Below are positions 14,665-22,179 of a DNA stretch of 64,000 nt, in pieces. Within the stretch, counting starts at the first letter, position 1, and each line of letters opens with the position of its first letter. Both the position numbers and the translations under genes were made by a program. Source of the stretch: Gammaproteobacteria bacterium (GTDB lineage Bacteria > Pseudomonadota > Gammaproteobacteria > Xanthomonadales > Wenzhouxiangellaceae); the NCBI GenBank assembly GCA_021772985.1, contig JAJFKX010000020.1, positions 1 to 64,000 on the forward strand. Reading direction: 5' to 3'. The notes under the pieces were generated by a model that was not told the origin of the DNA, searched no databases, and was given only the letters and a program-made list of their open reading frames with translations.

Positions 14665-16359
14665 TCAGTCTGGAAACTTGATAGAGTCAAGCATCTTTCT
14701 GAGCAATTCTTTGTATTGCGTATAAGGCTGTAATCCCATGTCACACTGGGCATAAACAAATAAACCATTATGCAATAGCCGCCTGCCTTCAGCGAATGTC
14801 TCTTGTCTTAAACTTACCCCGGTGGTTGATGACATGACAATTTGCATCAGAAAATTAATGCTGGCGGTGTTATCGATTACCTGTGCATCGAAACGCAGGT
14901 TCTCCACTTCAACGGCTACCGTGATTGGCAGATTGGTAAATTGTTCAGCTAACTGTTCCTGCAAGCCGTCAGCAATTGTGTCGGCATCAAGCTCTGCTAT
15001 AAATTCATCCGGGTTGGTCGGCTCACCTGAAAAATCTATGGAATACAGAATGCATTGCAGACTACCGGTAGCAGGGCGAACCAATATGCCGGTTAAATCG
15101 TCCAAAGTCTGTTGTTCCCAGTCACCCGGTACAAGCATACTGATACCTGCTGAGGTCATTACCGGTCGCAGTTCTGATGCGGTTGGGGCGGGTGGTGGTT
15201 TATTCAGGCGGTCAAGGTAATCAGGGGTAATATGTTCTTTCAGATGTTCGGGAACAAACTGCTCGACCGTGCCTTTGTTTGAATTATCACGGGAATTAAA
15301 GGCAATGCTAAGCACGATAAAGACTGCAGCAATCAAAAAATATGAGACGGTTGTGGGTTTGCGCCAGGCTGGTTTGACTGTGATACGGTCTATTGAAGCG
15401 TTGTCGGTGGTCGATGGTTTTTCAGCGCTTTTTGTTGATTGTCCGGTTGGCGTCGCAATAAGGTTTTCGTGATTATCGATTAGCGTTAAATCAGACTCAA
15501 CAGGGTTAATTCGTCTCAGCTCCAATGCTTTAATAGCCTTTGCTATGGAATCTTTAAGAAACAGATTGATGTGATGTGAATCTGTAACATGACCCTGATT
15601 ATCGACAGTATAGATTTGACCTTCGGCGCGATATGGCGGTAGTTCAATGCCTATTTCTTTGAGCCTTTGCGTGGTGTTTGACCAATACTGCTGCATATCA
15701 GTATCAGCCTGGTCAGGTTGCGGAGGCATCAAAAAGTAGCATTTTCCAAGTTGTCCAGCCTTAAGTAACCATTGCAGTTCCCATTTGGATCCGGCATTGG
15801 TCGATGGCAGTATCAATATCCGCCTGGCGGCCATTGCCATTGTCTTGATACTCTGTTGCCAATCTTCTTCAGTTGATAACAACCGGCCGGCGCCAATGTG
15901 CTCACCTGGCTCTCCCAGGGCTATCAAAGGCATTGAACCCATTAGTTCTTCGGCAACCATGGTTTCCAGATCAAGCGTTTGTTGCTCCGAGTAGTATGCC
16001 GGCGTCATCATCGGCGCCATATGGGGGTTGCTGAAAATCAACCGGTTAGTCAATTCAAATGGGCGCAGATAAAGTGTGACCGGTAATGGTTCACCGCGTT
16101 TGGCTGCCGCCAAAGCATTTTCCAGTGTCCAGCTTGCCAGTTTGTCCAAGTCCTGCATGGCCTTTTGACGGTCGCTGCTTGCCAACCAGACACCTACAGC
16201 TATAAATGGGATAGCAATCAAAATACCAATAAGGTAATCAGTGCGCCAGGCAGAGAAAATGATATAAGCGCCAAGATAAAAAAAGATTTGGGAAAAGCAC
16301 CCAGGTTTAAAGGAATGCTTAGCCATGGTTAATGTACCCCACGAAGCTAATGTACTCAT
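14665..16359 (-). CDS. membrane protein with TIR-like central domain (inferred)
   Basis: A 564-residue protein with two N-terminal membrane helices (about 22-38 and 42-60), a soluble domain (about 92-280), a third helix (about 337-355) and a C-terminal domain (about 390-564). The soluble domain has VTLYLRPFELTN, DLETMVAEELM, PLIALGEPGEHIGAGRL, an EDWQQSI helix and ILILPSTNAGSKWELQWLL. The last motif resembles the TIR signature of a strand, Ser, then W-x-x-E-L (Trp193, Glu194 here). The LRPF/LGEPGE pattern belongs to a widespread uncharacterised family; TIR-like or SLOG-like fold is my inference. The C-terminal domain resembles DcrB/PsbP-like folds. An alternative start is Met12 at 16326. Confidence 0.55.
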   Translation of the reverse strand: MSTLASWGTLTMAKHSFKPGCFSQIFFYLGAYIIFSAWRTDYLIGILIAIPFIAVGVWLASSDRQKAMQDLDKLASWTLENALAAAKRGEPLPVTLYLRPFELTNRLIFSNPHMAPMMTPAYYSEQQTLDLETMVAEELMGSMPLIALGEPGEHIGAGRLLSTEEDWQQSIKTMAMAARRILILPSTNAGSKWELQWLLKAGQLGKCYFLMPPQPDQADTDMQQYWSNTTQRLKEIGIELPPYRAEGQIYTVDNQGHVTDSHHINLFLKDSIAKAIKALELRRINPVESDLTLIDNHENLIATPTGQSTKSAEKPSTTDNASIDRITVKPAWRKPTTVSYFLIAAVFIVLSIAFNSRDNSNKGTVEQFVPEHLKEHITPDYLDRLNKPPPAPTASELRPVMTSAGISMLVPGDWEQQTLDDLTGILVRPATGSLQCILYSIDFSGEPTNPDEFIAELDADTIADGLQEQLAEQFTNLPITVAVEVENLRFDAQVIDNTASINFLMQIVMSSTTGVSLRQETFAEGRRLLHNGLFVYAQCDMGLQPYTQYKELLRKMLDSIKFPD

Positions 16360-16646
16360 TAGAGCAATTGATCAGCAACATGTCTCATCAGCTGAAGCAG
16401 ATGCAGCTCAGATGTTGCCTCTGTTATCTATAATACAATTTAACCGAGTGCTCAAACAAAGCATTGTAGATTCGGGTGTTGGAATTTAGTCTATTTTTAA
16501 GCCGAAGCTGGATTTGAAATCTGGTGAGAGCCATTTGAGTGAGACAAAAGGCCTGGACGTCGGGGTATTTAGAAAGAGAAGCTATTTACGTCAGATGTTA
16601 GCAATGAGTAATTAGCGGTAGATAGCATATGACAATGCATTTATTG

Positions 16647-16967
16647 TTACCCCTCACCACCCTCGGGCCCATAAAAAATCACCCAGGTAGCAAAATCATC
16701 GGTAAATTCTTCAAACCTGTGTTCAACACCGGCAGGCACAAATAAAACCTCGCCGGGTTCAAACAGTTCACGTGAAGCCCCGTTTACAAAATAACCTGAC
16801 CCGGAAATAACCACATACACTTCATCACGGGTATGTGGCTGTTGCTGATCTATCTTCTCAGGTTGATAAATTTCTACAATTAACGAACCATGCTCAAACA
16901 ATTGTTTGAAACGTTGCTGATGCCCTTGCAGAGCCTGCAGGGCATTGTTGGTGGTTAATCTGTGCAT
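16647..16967 (-). CDS. small cupin-domain protein
   Basis: A 106-residue single cupin. Motif 1 is PHTRDEVYVVISGSGYFV with the His and Glu metal ligands, and motif 2 is FEPGEVLFVPAGVEHRFEEF with the PAGxxH His. Small cupins of this kind include isomerases, dioxygenases and binding proteins, so no reaction can be assigned. It lies 12 bases downstream of the 16980-17357 gene on the same strand and may be read from the rluB transcript. Confidence 0.85.
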   Translation of the reverse strand: MHRLTTNNALQALQGHQQRFKQLFEHGSLIVEIYQPEKIDQQQPHTRDEVYVVISGSGYFVNGASRELFEPGEVLFVPAGVEHRFEEFTDDFATWVIFYGPEGGEG

Positions 16968-16979
16968 CTTTGAATGCGG

Positions 16980-17357
16980 CTATGGCATTTGTAACCCGCC
17001 ACCCGGCATGCCAGTTGGTCCGCCTTGTCCCGGCACAACAATCGAAGACTGCTGCTGGCGACGCATTTCCTGCAATTCCTGCATGGTCTTTTCCAGGGCT
17101 TGTTCAGCGGCAGCGGCAAATCCATCAGCAGCTTCGCTCAGGCTGGTGGCTTCCAGTTCAAAACTGATCGGCAAAGGCCCGGCCGGGGTCAGAACCTGGG
17201 TTTGACCAAAAAATTGTGTTTGGCGGGATGTGTCCTGGTTGCCATCAGCATCAACAGGTGTCAGCCGGCGGATGCTGCCGATTTTCTGATCAGTAAAGGT
17301 TTCCTCGCGGTATAACTCCGCGCCACTCATGTTGAGTTGTTCGGTTGTGTCATTCAT
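16980..17357 (-). CDS. conserved hypothetical cytoplasmic protein
   Basis: A 125-residue protein without signal or membrane segments. It contains ELYREETFTDQKIGSIRRL, a segment QTQVLTPAGPLPISFELEA, a helix ADGFAAAAEQALEKTMQELQ, then a Gly/Pro-rich tail SSIVVPGQGG. It looks like a conserved gammaproteobacterial protein of unknown role that often sits near core genes, though I recall this only loosely. It is downstream of rluB on the same strand. Confidence 0.6.
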   Translation of the reverse strand: MNDTTEQLNMSGAELYREETFTDQKIGSIRRLTPVDADGNQDTSRQTQFFGQTQVLTPAGPLPISFELEATSLSEAADGFAAAAEQALEKTMQELQEMRRQQQSSIVVPGQGGPTGMPGGGLQMP

Positions 17358-17427
17358 GAACTTATCCAGATGTTGTTTGAATCAATAAAACAGATATTGG
17401 GACAGCAGCGTGGGTTTTCTAACTTTT

Positions 17428-18417
17428 CTAACGGCGTTTTTTGTTTACTGCCAGGGTGCCGGTTTTACTGCTGGATGGTTTGGCTGATTTTTTTGTTGTG
17501 CGCTTGCCGTGAGTGTTTGCGGCGCTGGTTTTGCCAGGCTTGTTGCCGGTATGCCGGGTAGCTGTCGGCTTGGAATGTGCACGTCGGCCACTTGGTTTTT
17601 CGGATTGCAGGGTCAGTACGCTTGTTTGTCCGCGGAGTTTTACATCTTCACGCAACACCTTGTGATTACGTTCACTCAGCCAATGCCAGTGACCGCGTAG
17701 TAAACCCTTGGGTAAAAATGCTGCACCATAGCGAACCCGCTGCAAGCGGCTGACTTCCACGCCCTGGGTGGCCCACAGCCGGCGTACTTCCCGGTTGCGG
17801 CCTTCCATTATGGTCACCTGATACCACTGGTTGGACTCACCACCACCTGCGACTGCGATATCATTGAATTTGGCAGGGCCATCTTCCAGTTCTACGCCAT
17901 CGCGTAACGCCTGTAATTGTTTTGGGCTGACCTGGCCGTGAACCCGGCAGGCATATTCACGATCTACCTGGGAGCTGGGGTGCATCATCGCATTGGCCAG
18001 TTCACCGTCAGTGGTCAATATCAACAGGCCACTGGTATTGATATCCAATCGCCCAATCGCCACCCAGCGGCCATGGTCAGGTTTGGGTAACCGGTCGAAA
18101 ACAGTTTTACGGCCTTCAGGATCGTGTTGGGTGGTGATTTCACCCACTGGCTTGTTATACAGCAAAGTTTGTTGTGGCCGGGAGCTGGTAACAACCCGGT
18201 AACAACGGTTTTTGTATTCAACCCGGTCATCTTCAGCCAGACTGCTGCCCAATTCGCATGGCTTACCATTGATGCGGATTTCGCCCGCTTTGATGGCAAT
18301 TTCCAGGCCGCGCCGGGAGCCGAGCCCGGCGCGTGCCAGAATTTTCTGGATGCGTTCAGGCGCCGCCGATCTGGTCGGCCGCAGAGCAGGGCGAGAGGGT
18401 CGTCTATCACCGGCCAT
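17428..18417 (-). CDS. rluB: 23S rRNA pseudouridine(2605) synthase RluB
   Basis: A 329-residue enzyme that isomerises U2605 of 23S rRNA to pseudouridine. An N-terminal S4 RNA-binding domain (about 20-75) shows ERIQKILARAGLGSRRGLE. The RsuA/RluB/E/F catalytic core contains GRLDINTSGLLILTTDG with catalytic Asp125, followed by MHPSSQVDREYACRV and the C-terminal GRNREVRRLW. The tail (about 270-329) is Lys/Ser/Thr-rich and probably disordered, typical of RluB. It starts two bases after the scpB stop, so scpA-scpB-rluB is one operon. Confidence 0.95.
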   Translation of the reverse strand: MAGDRRPSRPALRPTRSAAPERIQKILARAGLGSRRGLEIAIKAGEIRINGKPCELGSSLAEDDRVEYKNRCYRVVTSSRPQQTLLYNKPVGEITTQHDPEGRKTVFDRLPKPDHGRWVAIGRLDINTSGLLILTTDGELANAMMHPSSQVDREYACRVHGQVSPKQLQALRDGVELEDGPAKFNDIAVAGGGESNQWYQVTIMEGRNREVRRLWATQGVEVSRLQRVRYGAAFLPKGLLRGHWHWLSERNHKVLREDVKLRGQTSVLTLQSEKPSGRRAHSKPTATRHTGNKPGKTSAANTHGKRTTKKSAKPSSSKTGTLAVNKKRR

Positions 18418-18419
18418 GG

Positions 18420-19154
18420 TTATTCTGCTTCATTGTCTGCTGTATCGATGGCATCAGGCGGATGATCTTCATCATCGGTTGCTGCTGATTCGTTGGCGGC
18501 TATGAGTGGATCATCGCCGGTTTTCGGATGATCCAGCGCCAGTTCAGGTTCGAAGGTTTCCAGATCTTGAATTTCTGCCAAAGTCGGCAATTGATCCAAG
18601 CTCTTTAGGTTAAAGTAATCCAGAAAGACTTTGGTGGTGCCAAACAATACCGGGCGACCTGGCACATCGCGGTGTCCAACTTCCCGAATCCAGTCACGTT
18701 CCAGCAAGGTGCGGATAATGCTGGTGCTGACACTAACACCACGTACATCTTCAATTTCGGCGCGGGTAACCGGTTGTCGATAAGCCACCAATGCCAGTGT
18801 TTCCAATAAAGCACGGGAATAGCGCTTGGGCCGTTCATTCCACAAACGACTGATCCACGGCTGCAATTCTTCACGAACCTGGAGCCGGTAGCCCGAAGCC
18901 ACTTGTTTTAATTCAATACCGCGTTTACTGCAGTTTTCATCCAATAATGCCAGCGATTCCTTGATCAGACTGTTTGCAGGACGTTCCTGCTCGGTGAATA
19001 GATTGGCCAGTTGCTGGATGGTTAGTGGTTGACCGGCAGCCAACATCGCGGCTTCGATAATTTGTAATAACTTTTCCGGAACCGGCACGGCGGCCTGGGT
19101 GTTATTTTCGCTCACACCGTGTTGTTCAGTTTCTGCCGAAGATGCTTGATTCAT
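18420..19154 (-). CDS. scpB: segregation and condensation protein B (ScpB)
   Basis: A 244-residue kleisin-associated winged-helix protein of the SMC-ScpAB chromosome-organising complex. The two winged-helix domains are recognisable in KLLQIIEAAMLAAGQPLTIQ, YSRALLETLALVAYRQPVTR and RGVSVSTSIIRTLLERDWI, followed by GRPVLFGTTKVFLDYFNL. The acidic C-terminal tail is rich in Asp and Glu. It lies between scpA and rluB in the conserved operon. No smc is in view, which is normal. Confidence 0.95.
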   Translation of the reverse strand: MNQASSAETEQHGVSENNTQAAVPVPEKLLQIIEAAMLAAGQPLTIQQLANLFTEQERPANSLIKESLALLDENCSKRGIELKQVASGYRLQVREELQPWISRLWNERPKRYSRALLETLALVAYRQPVTRAEIEDVRGVSVSTSIIRTLLERDWIREVGHRDVPGRPVLFGTTKVFLDYFNLKSLDQLPTLAEIQDLETFEPELALDHPKTGDDPLIAANESAATDDEDHPPDAIDTADNEAE

Positions 19155-19202
19155 GATGTATTAAAGATCTGATGAATAATGAATTGGGAATGTTTTATTG
19201 AG

Positions 19203-20030
19203 TTACTGCGTTTCAGTAACGCCGGCGGCGGCACAAAGGTATATCTGGGCTCCGGGTTTTTTCTGAATGACGTCAATCAAATGTTCTTTCAATAATTCCA
19301 GCATGGCAATAAATGTAACCACTACGCCGCGCCGACCTTCTGCCCGACTGAACATTTGCTCAAACTCCATCGATTGACCGCTGCCCAGACGTTGCAATAC
19401 GATAGACATCCGTTCCCGTACAGACAGCGGTTCTCCTGCTATCGTATGCTGCGAAAACAGGTCGGCCCGGTGCAGTACTTCTTTAAGCGCCAGGATCATT
19501 TCGCGCAAATCAATTTCCGGTTCAGCCCGTACCGGTTGCAAATCACTGGCTTCGGCACTGGTGCTGAATATATCCCGTTCAAGCTGGGTCAGGTGATCAA
19601 TATCTTCAGCTGCTTGTTTGAAGCGTTCGTACTCCTGCAAGCGGCGTATCAATTCGGCCCGAGGATCAACATCGTCTTCCTCATCATTAACCGGTTTGGG
19701 CAGCAACATGCGGGATTTTATTTCGGCCAATATGGCGGCCATCACCAGATATTCCGCCGCCAATTCAAGCCGCATATCCTGCATCATTTCTATGTAATTG
19801 ACGTATTGGTGGGTAATTTCAGCAATAGGAATATCCAGAATATCCAGGTTTTGACGCCGGATAAGGTACAGCAACAGGTCCAGGGGGCCGGTAAATGCTT
19901 CCAGGATAACTTCAAGCGCATCCGGTGGGATATATAAATCCTGGGGCAGGTGGGTAATGGCCTCGCCTTTAACCGTTGCAAATGGAATATCCGGCTGTTG
20001 GACAGCCTGTGTGATGACAACTTCGCTCAT
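19203..20030 (-). CDS. scpA: segregation and condensation protein A (ScpA)
   Basis: A 275-residue kleisin that bridges SMC heads. The N-terminal SMC-neck-binding helices contain FTGPLDLLLYLIRRQNLDIL and IPIAEITHQYVNYIEMM, then YLVMAAILAEIKSRMLLP, the ScpA hallmark. A helical linker (about 110-190) leads to a C-terminal winged helix with VVVTFIAMLELLKEHLIDV. It is first in the scpA-scpB-rluB operon and is separated from scpB by 48 bases. Confidence 0.95.
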   Translation of the reverse strand: MSEVVITQAVQQPDIPFATVKGEAITHLPQDLYIPPDALEVILEAFTGPLDLLLYLIRRQNLDILDIPIAEITHQYVNYIEMMQDMRLELAAEYLVMAAILAEIKSRMLLPKPVNDEEDDVDPRAELIRRLQEYERFKQAAEDIDHLTQLERDIFSTSAEASDLQPVRAEPEIDLREMILALKEVLHRADLFSQHTIAGEPLSVRERMSIVLQRLGSGQSMEFEQMFSRAEGRRGVVVTFIAMLELLKEHLIDVIQKKPGAQIYLCAAAGVTETQ

Positions 20031-20105
20031 TGCTATAGTTTAGCCGATGTAGGCTTATGGATGATGTTTTTATGGCAGGATTATTTGCTTTTATTGGCAA
20101 TCTGT

Positions 20106-20705
20106 TCAGTCAGGTCGCCAATCGATACCTGCAAAGACAATCACTGCAAATACCAGTGGCTGAGTGCCAACCACGGAAAATGCATGACAACTGTCGGGCT
20201 TGCTCAACAATAAATCACCCGGCAAGATCGACTGATCATCGTCGGTAAGCGCTTCCCCCTGAATTACCATCATCCATTCATTGCCCAGATGACGATGCCT
20301 GGGAGCGCTGGTACCGGGCTGCATATAAATAAACCCGCAATCAGCGGTTTGCAATCCGGGTCCACCGTCAAAATGTTTCAACCAGACACCTTCTAACTTT
20401 GCAGCCTCCCAATAGGGTGGTTTAAGTGACGTCAATTCCGACAGGTGCTGCTGAATGGTTTTTAAATCCAGCTTAAAAAACTGGCATAGGCGTTCAGCAA
20501 AACCCAGTGCGGTTTTTTTTTCGGCAGCAGCTGCGAGCAACCTGTCACGCAGCTCGGGACTGGGTGCCATAGGTTCCACATTGGTTTCTATGCCAGCCAG
20601 CAAGGCGTCCTGTTGCCCTGCGTCAGACAGCAGATCAGCATCCTCCAACGCGGTAATATCTTTTAATAAATGATCAAGCTGGTCAGGATCAAATTTTGGC
20701 ATCAT
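20106..20705 (-). CDS. ChrR-like cupin anti-sigma factor
   Basis: A 199-residue protein with a helical N-terminal part (about 1-80) and a C-terminal ChrR-type cupin (about 95-195). The cupin has PGTSAPRHRHLGNEWMMVIQ and LPGDLLLSKPDSCHAF supplying His/Glu metal ligands. ChrR proteins hold an ECF sigma factor inactive and release it on singlet-oxygen or organic-peroxide stress. The N-terminal zinc motif HxxxCxxC of classical ChrR is not visible. ATG 20705 overlaps the end of the sigma gene by 17 bases behind GGAGAAC, showing translational coupling. The longer frame to 20810 would lie wholly over the sigma gene. Confidence 0.8.
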   Translation of the reverse strand: MMPKFDPDQLDHLLKDITALEDADLLSDAGQQDALLAGIETNVEPMAPSPELRDRLLAAAAEKKTALGFAERLCQFFKLDLKTIQQHLSELTSLKPPYWEAAKLEGVWLKHFDGGPGLQTADCGFIYMQPGTSAPRHRHLGNEWMMVIQGEALTDDDQSILPGDLLLSKPDSCHAFSVVGTQPLVFAVIVFAGIDWRPD

Positions 20706-21399
20706 GCAGTTCTCCGGGTCCCAGTTCATTGCGCAGCTTTCGCAACGCAGCTGACAGCCGGGATTTGACTGTGCCAATTGGTGTTGCACACCGCTCGGCG
20801 ATTTCGGCAAGACTCAACCCCCTATAATATTTGAGTTCAATAACCTGGCGTTGGGGTAACGGCAGATTGTTGATGGCAAGTACCGCACGTTGATGATCCG
20901 CATCGGTTTCGCCACTACTTTTTGGTTGCGCAGCCAGGTTGTTTTCATGCATGGTTAACAGTGCATATTTGCGGGCAGTTTGCAGTTTGCGCAAACGGTC
21001 AAGGGCACGGCTGCGGGTGCGCAACAATAACCAGCTTTGTACGCTACCGCGTTGCGAGTCATAGCTGGTTGCTTTGTTCCACACTTCGCAAAATACGTCG
21101 TGAATCAAATCTTCAGCATCGCGCCGATTACCCAGAACTCGATAGGCAAGACCAAGCATTTTGCCGGCGTACAGGTCATACAGTCTACCCAGAGCACCAG
21201 TGTTGCTCTGACCAATGGCTGTAATCAATTGTTGATCGGTTGTTTGCTGATTCACCGGTATAGTGCACCAAACGGATTGTTGTTGGCGTTGCTCAGTATC
21301 CTTGATTGGCTGCTGAAATACAAAATCTGCAGCATGGAAGAGACCGGAGGAATCGGTAAGTGTTGCTGTTGCAAAATTTGTTGTTGGTATAGCAGGCAA
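20689..21399 (-). CDS. ECF-type RNA polymerase sigma factor
   Basis: A 236-residue ECF sigma factor. Region 2 is LYDLYAGKMLGLAYRVLGNR plus DAEDLIHDVFCEVWNKA, and GSVQSWLLLRTRSRALDRLR is region 2.4-like. Region 4 is LPLPQRQVIELKYYRGLSLA plus EIAERCATPIGTVKSRL. It is followed by and overlaps the ChrR-like gene, so it probably belongs to the RpoE/ChrR oxidative-stress type. The first 50 residues are not part of the fold, and the real start may be internal. It starts 5 bases after the stop of the Calx-beta/YD gene, suggesting one transcript. Confidence 0.9.
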   Translation of the reverse strand: MPAIPTTNFATATLTDSSGLFHAADFVFQQPIKDTEQRQQQSVWCTIPVNQQTTDQQLITAIGQSNTGALGRLYDLYAGKMLGLAYRVLGNRRDAEDLIHDVFCEVWNKATSYDSQRGSVQSWLLLRTRSRALDRLRKLQTARKYALLTMHENNLAAQPKSSGETDADHQRAVLAINNLPLPQRQVIELKYYRGLSLAEIAERCATPIGTVKSRLSAALRKLRNELGPGELHDAKI

Positions 21400-21404
21400 T
21401 GCGA

Positions 21405-22004
21405 TCAGCCCTCAAAACCGTCAGCAAAAAAACGTTCATCATCATCCAATAAAGTTATGGTCAGAGAAGTGATGCTGCCCAATTCAGCACCACCTGCAGG
21501 ATTGGACAAATTCAAAGCCAGTGTTTCATCTGGTTCGCCATCATTGTCGGCAATCGGCACGATAGTGATCTGGCGGTCACTATTATCGCCATCCGGCCAG
21601 TTCAGCATGCCATTATCGGCAACATAATCGGTTCCAGCCACAGCGGTGATATCAGCGGTTGTATATGCAACGCTGACAGCATTATTGGAACCACCCAAGC
21701 GTTGCACGAGAACAGTAATATCGCCGCTATCTTCATTCACCGCAAGCGTGCCATTAATAAATTGCAGCTTGCCGGATGGTTGTATCACGTCAATTTGGCG
21801 TTGCAGCAGGTTGCCATTTCCGTCATAACTGTATTGGATGTTGACACCGTTGTCGTAAGCGGTTGAGGCAAGTCGTCCGCCTTCATCATAGCTATAAACC
21901 ACCTGCTGACCGAATGCCTGCATGGATATCAGGATGAATATCATCAGCAAGCAAAGCGGTATCCCGTAGGTGGTGTTTGCTGCTGGATTTATCCGCTTTA
22001 ACAT
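21405..22004 (-). CDS. exported Calx-beta/YD-repeat protein with DGFE tail
   Basis: A 199-residue exported protein with a signal-like hydrophobic segment (about 15-33, ending MQAFGQ). Two RHS/YD motifs follow, YSYDEGGRLASTAYDNG and YSYDGNGNLLQRQID. A Calx-beta domain (about 80-190) has VNEDSGDITVLVQRLGG, TAVAGTDYV and DNDGEPDETLALNLSNP. It ends DDERFFADGFEG, a tail shared with the proteins ending at 41024 and 45276. It is divergent from the large RHS gene, from which its YD motifs may derive, and upstream of the ECF sigma gene. Confidence 0.75.
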   Translation of the reverse strand: MLKRINPAANTTYGIPLCLLMIFILISMQAFGQQVVYSYDEGGRLASTAYDNGVNIQYSYDGNGNLLQRQIDVIQPSGKLQFINGTLAVNEDSGDITVLVQRLGGSNNAVSVAYTTADITAVAGTDYVADNGMLNWPDGDNSDRQITIVPIADNDGEPDETLALNLSNPAGGAELGSITSLTITLLDDDERFFADGFEG

Positions 22005-22179
22005 ACTGCCGCTCCTGCATACGATTATTGATTGTTTAAATAAATACGTGTCAGTTCGGCATTTGGTTCGAATGGGAGCAGGTTTATTTACCAGCGGTTT
22101 TTATGATCAGCCGAACCCTATGCCTGTGTTGTGCGTATTACTTCCATAAAACAATGCAATTAATCAATGGAGATCGGGT

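Noticed and set aside
20706-20810. Extended ChrR-like frame containing CQLRCESC
   Set aside because: It lies entirely over the sigma-factor coding region in another frame, and the start at 20705 with GGAGAAC fits better, so the Cys pair is probably an artefact.
22060-22085. GGTTCGAAT, a T-loop-like string
   Set aside because: No cloverleaf partners were found on either side.
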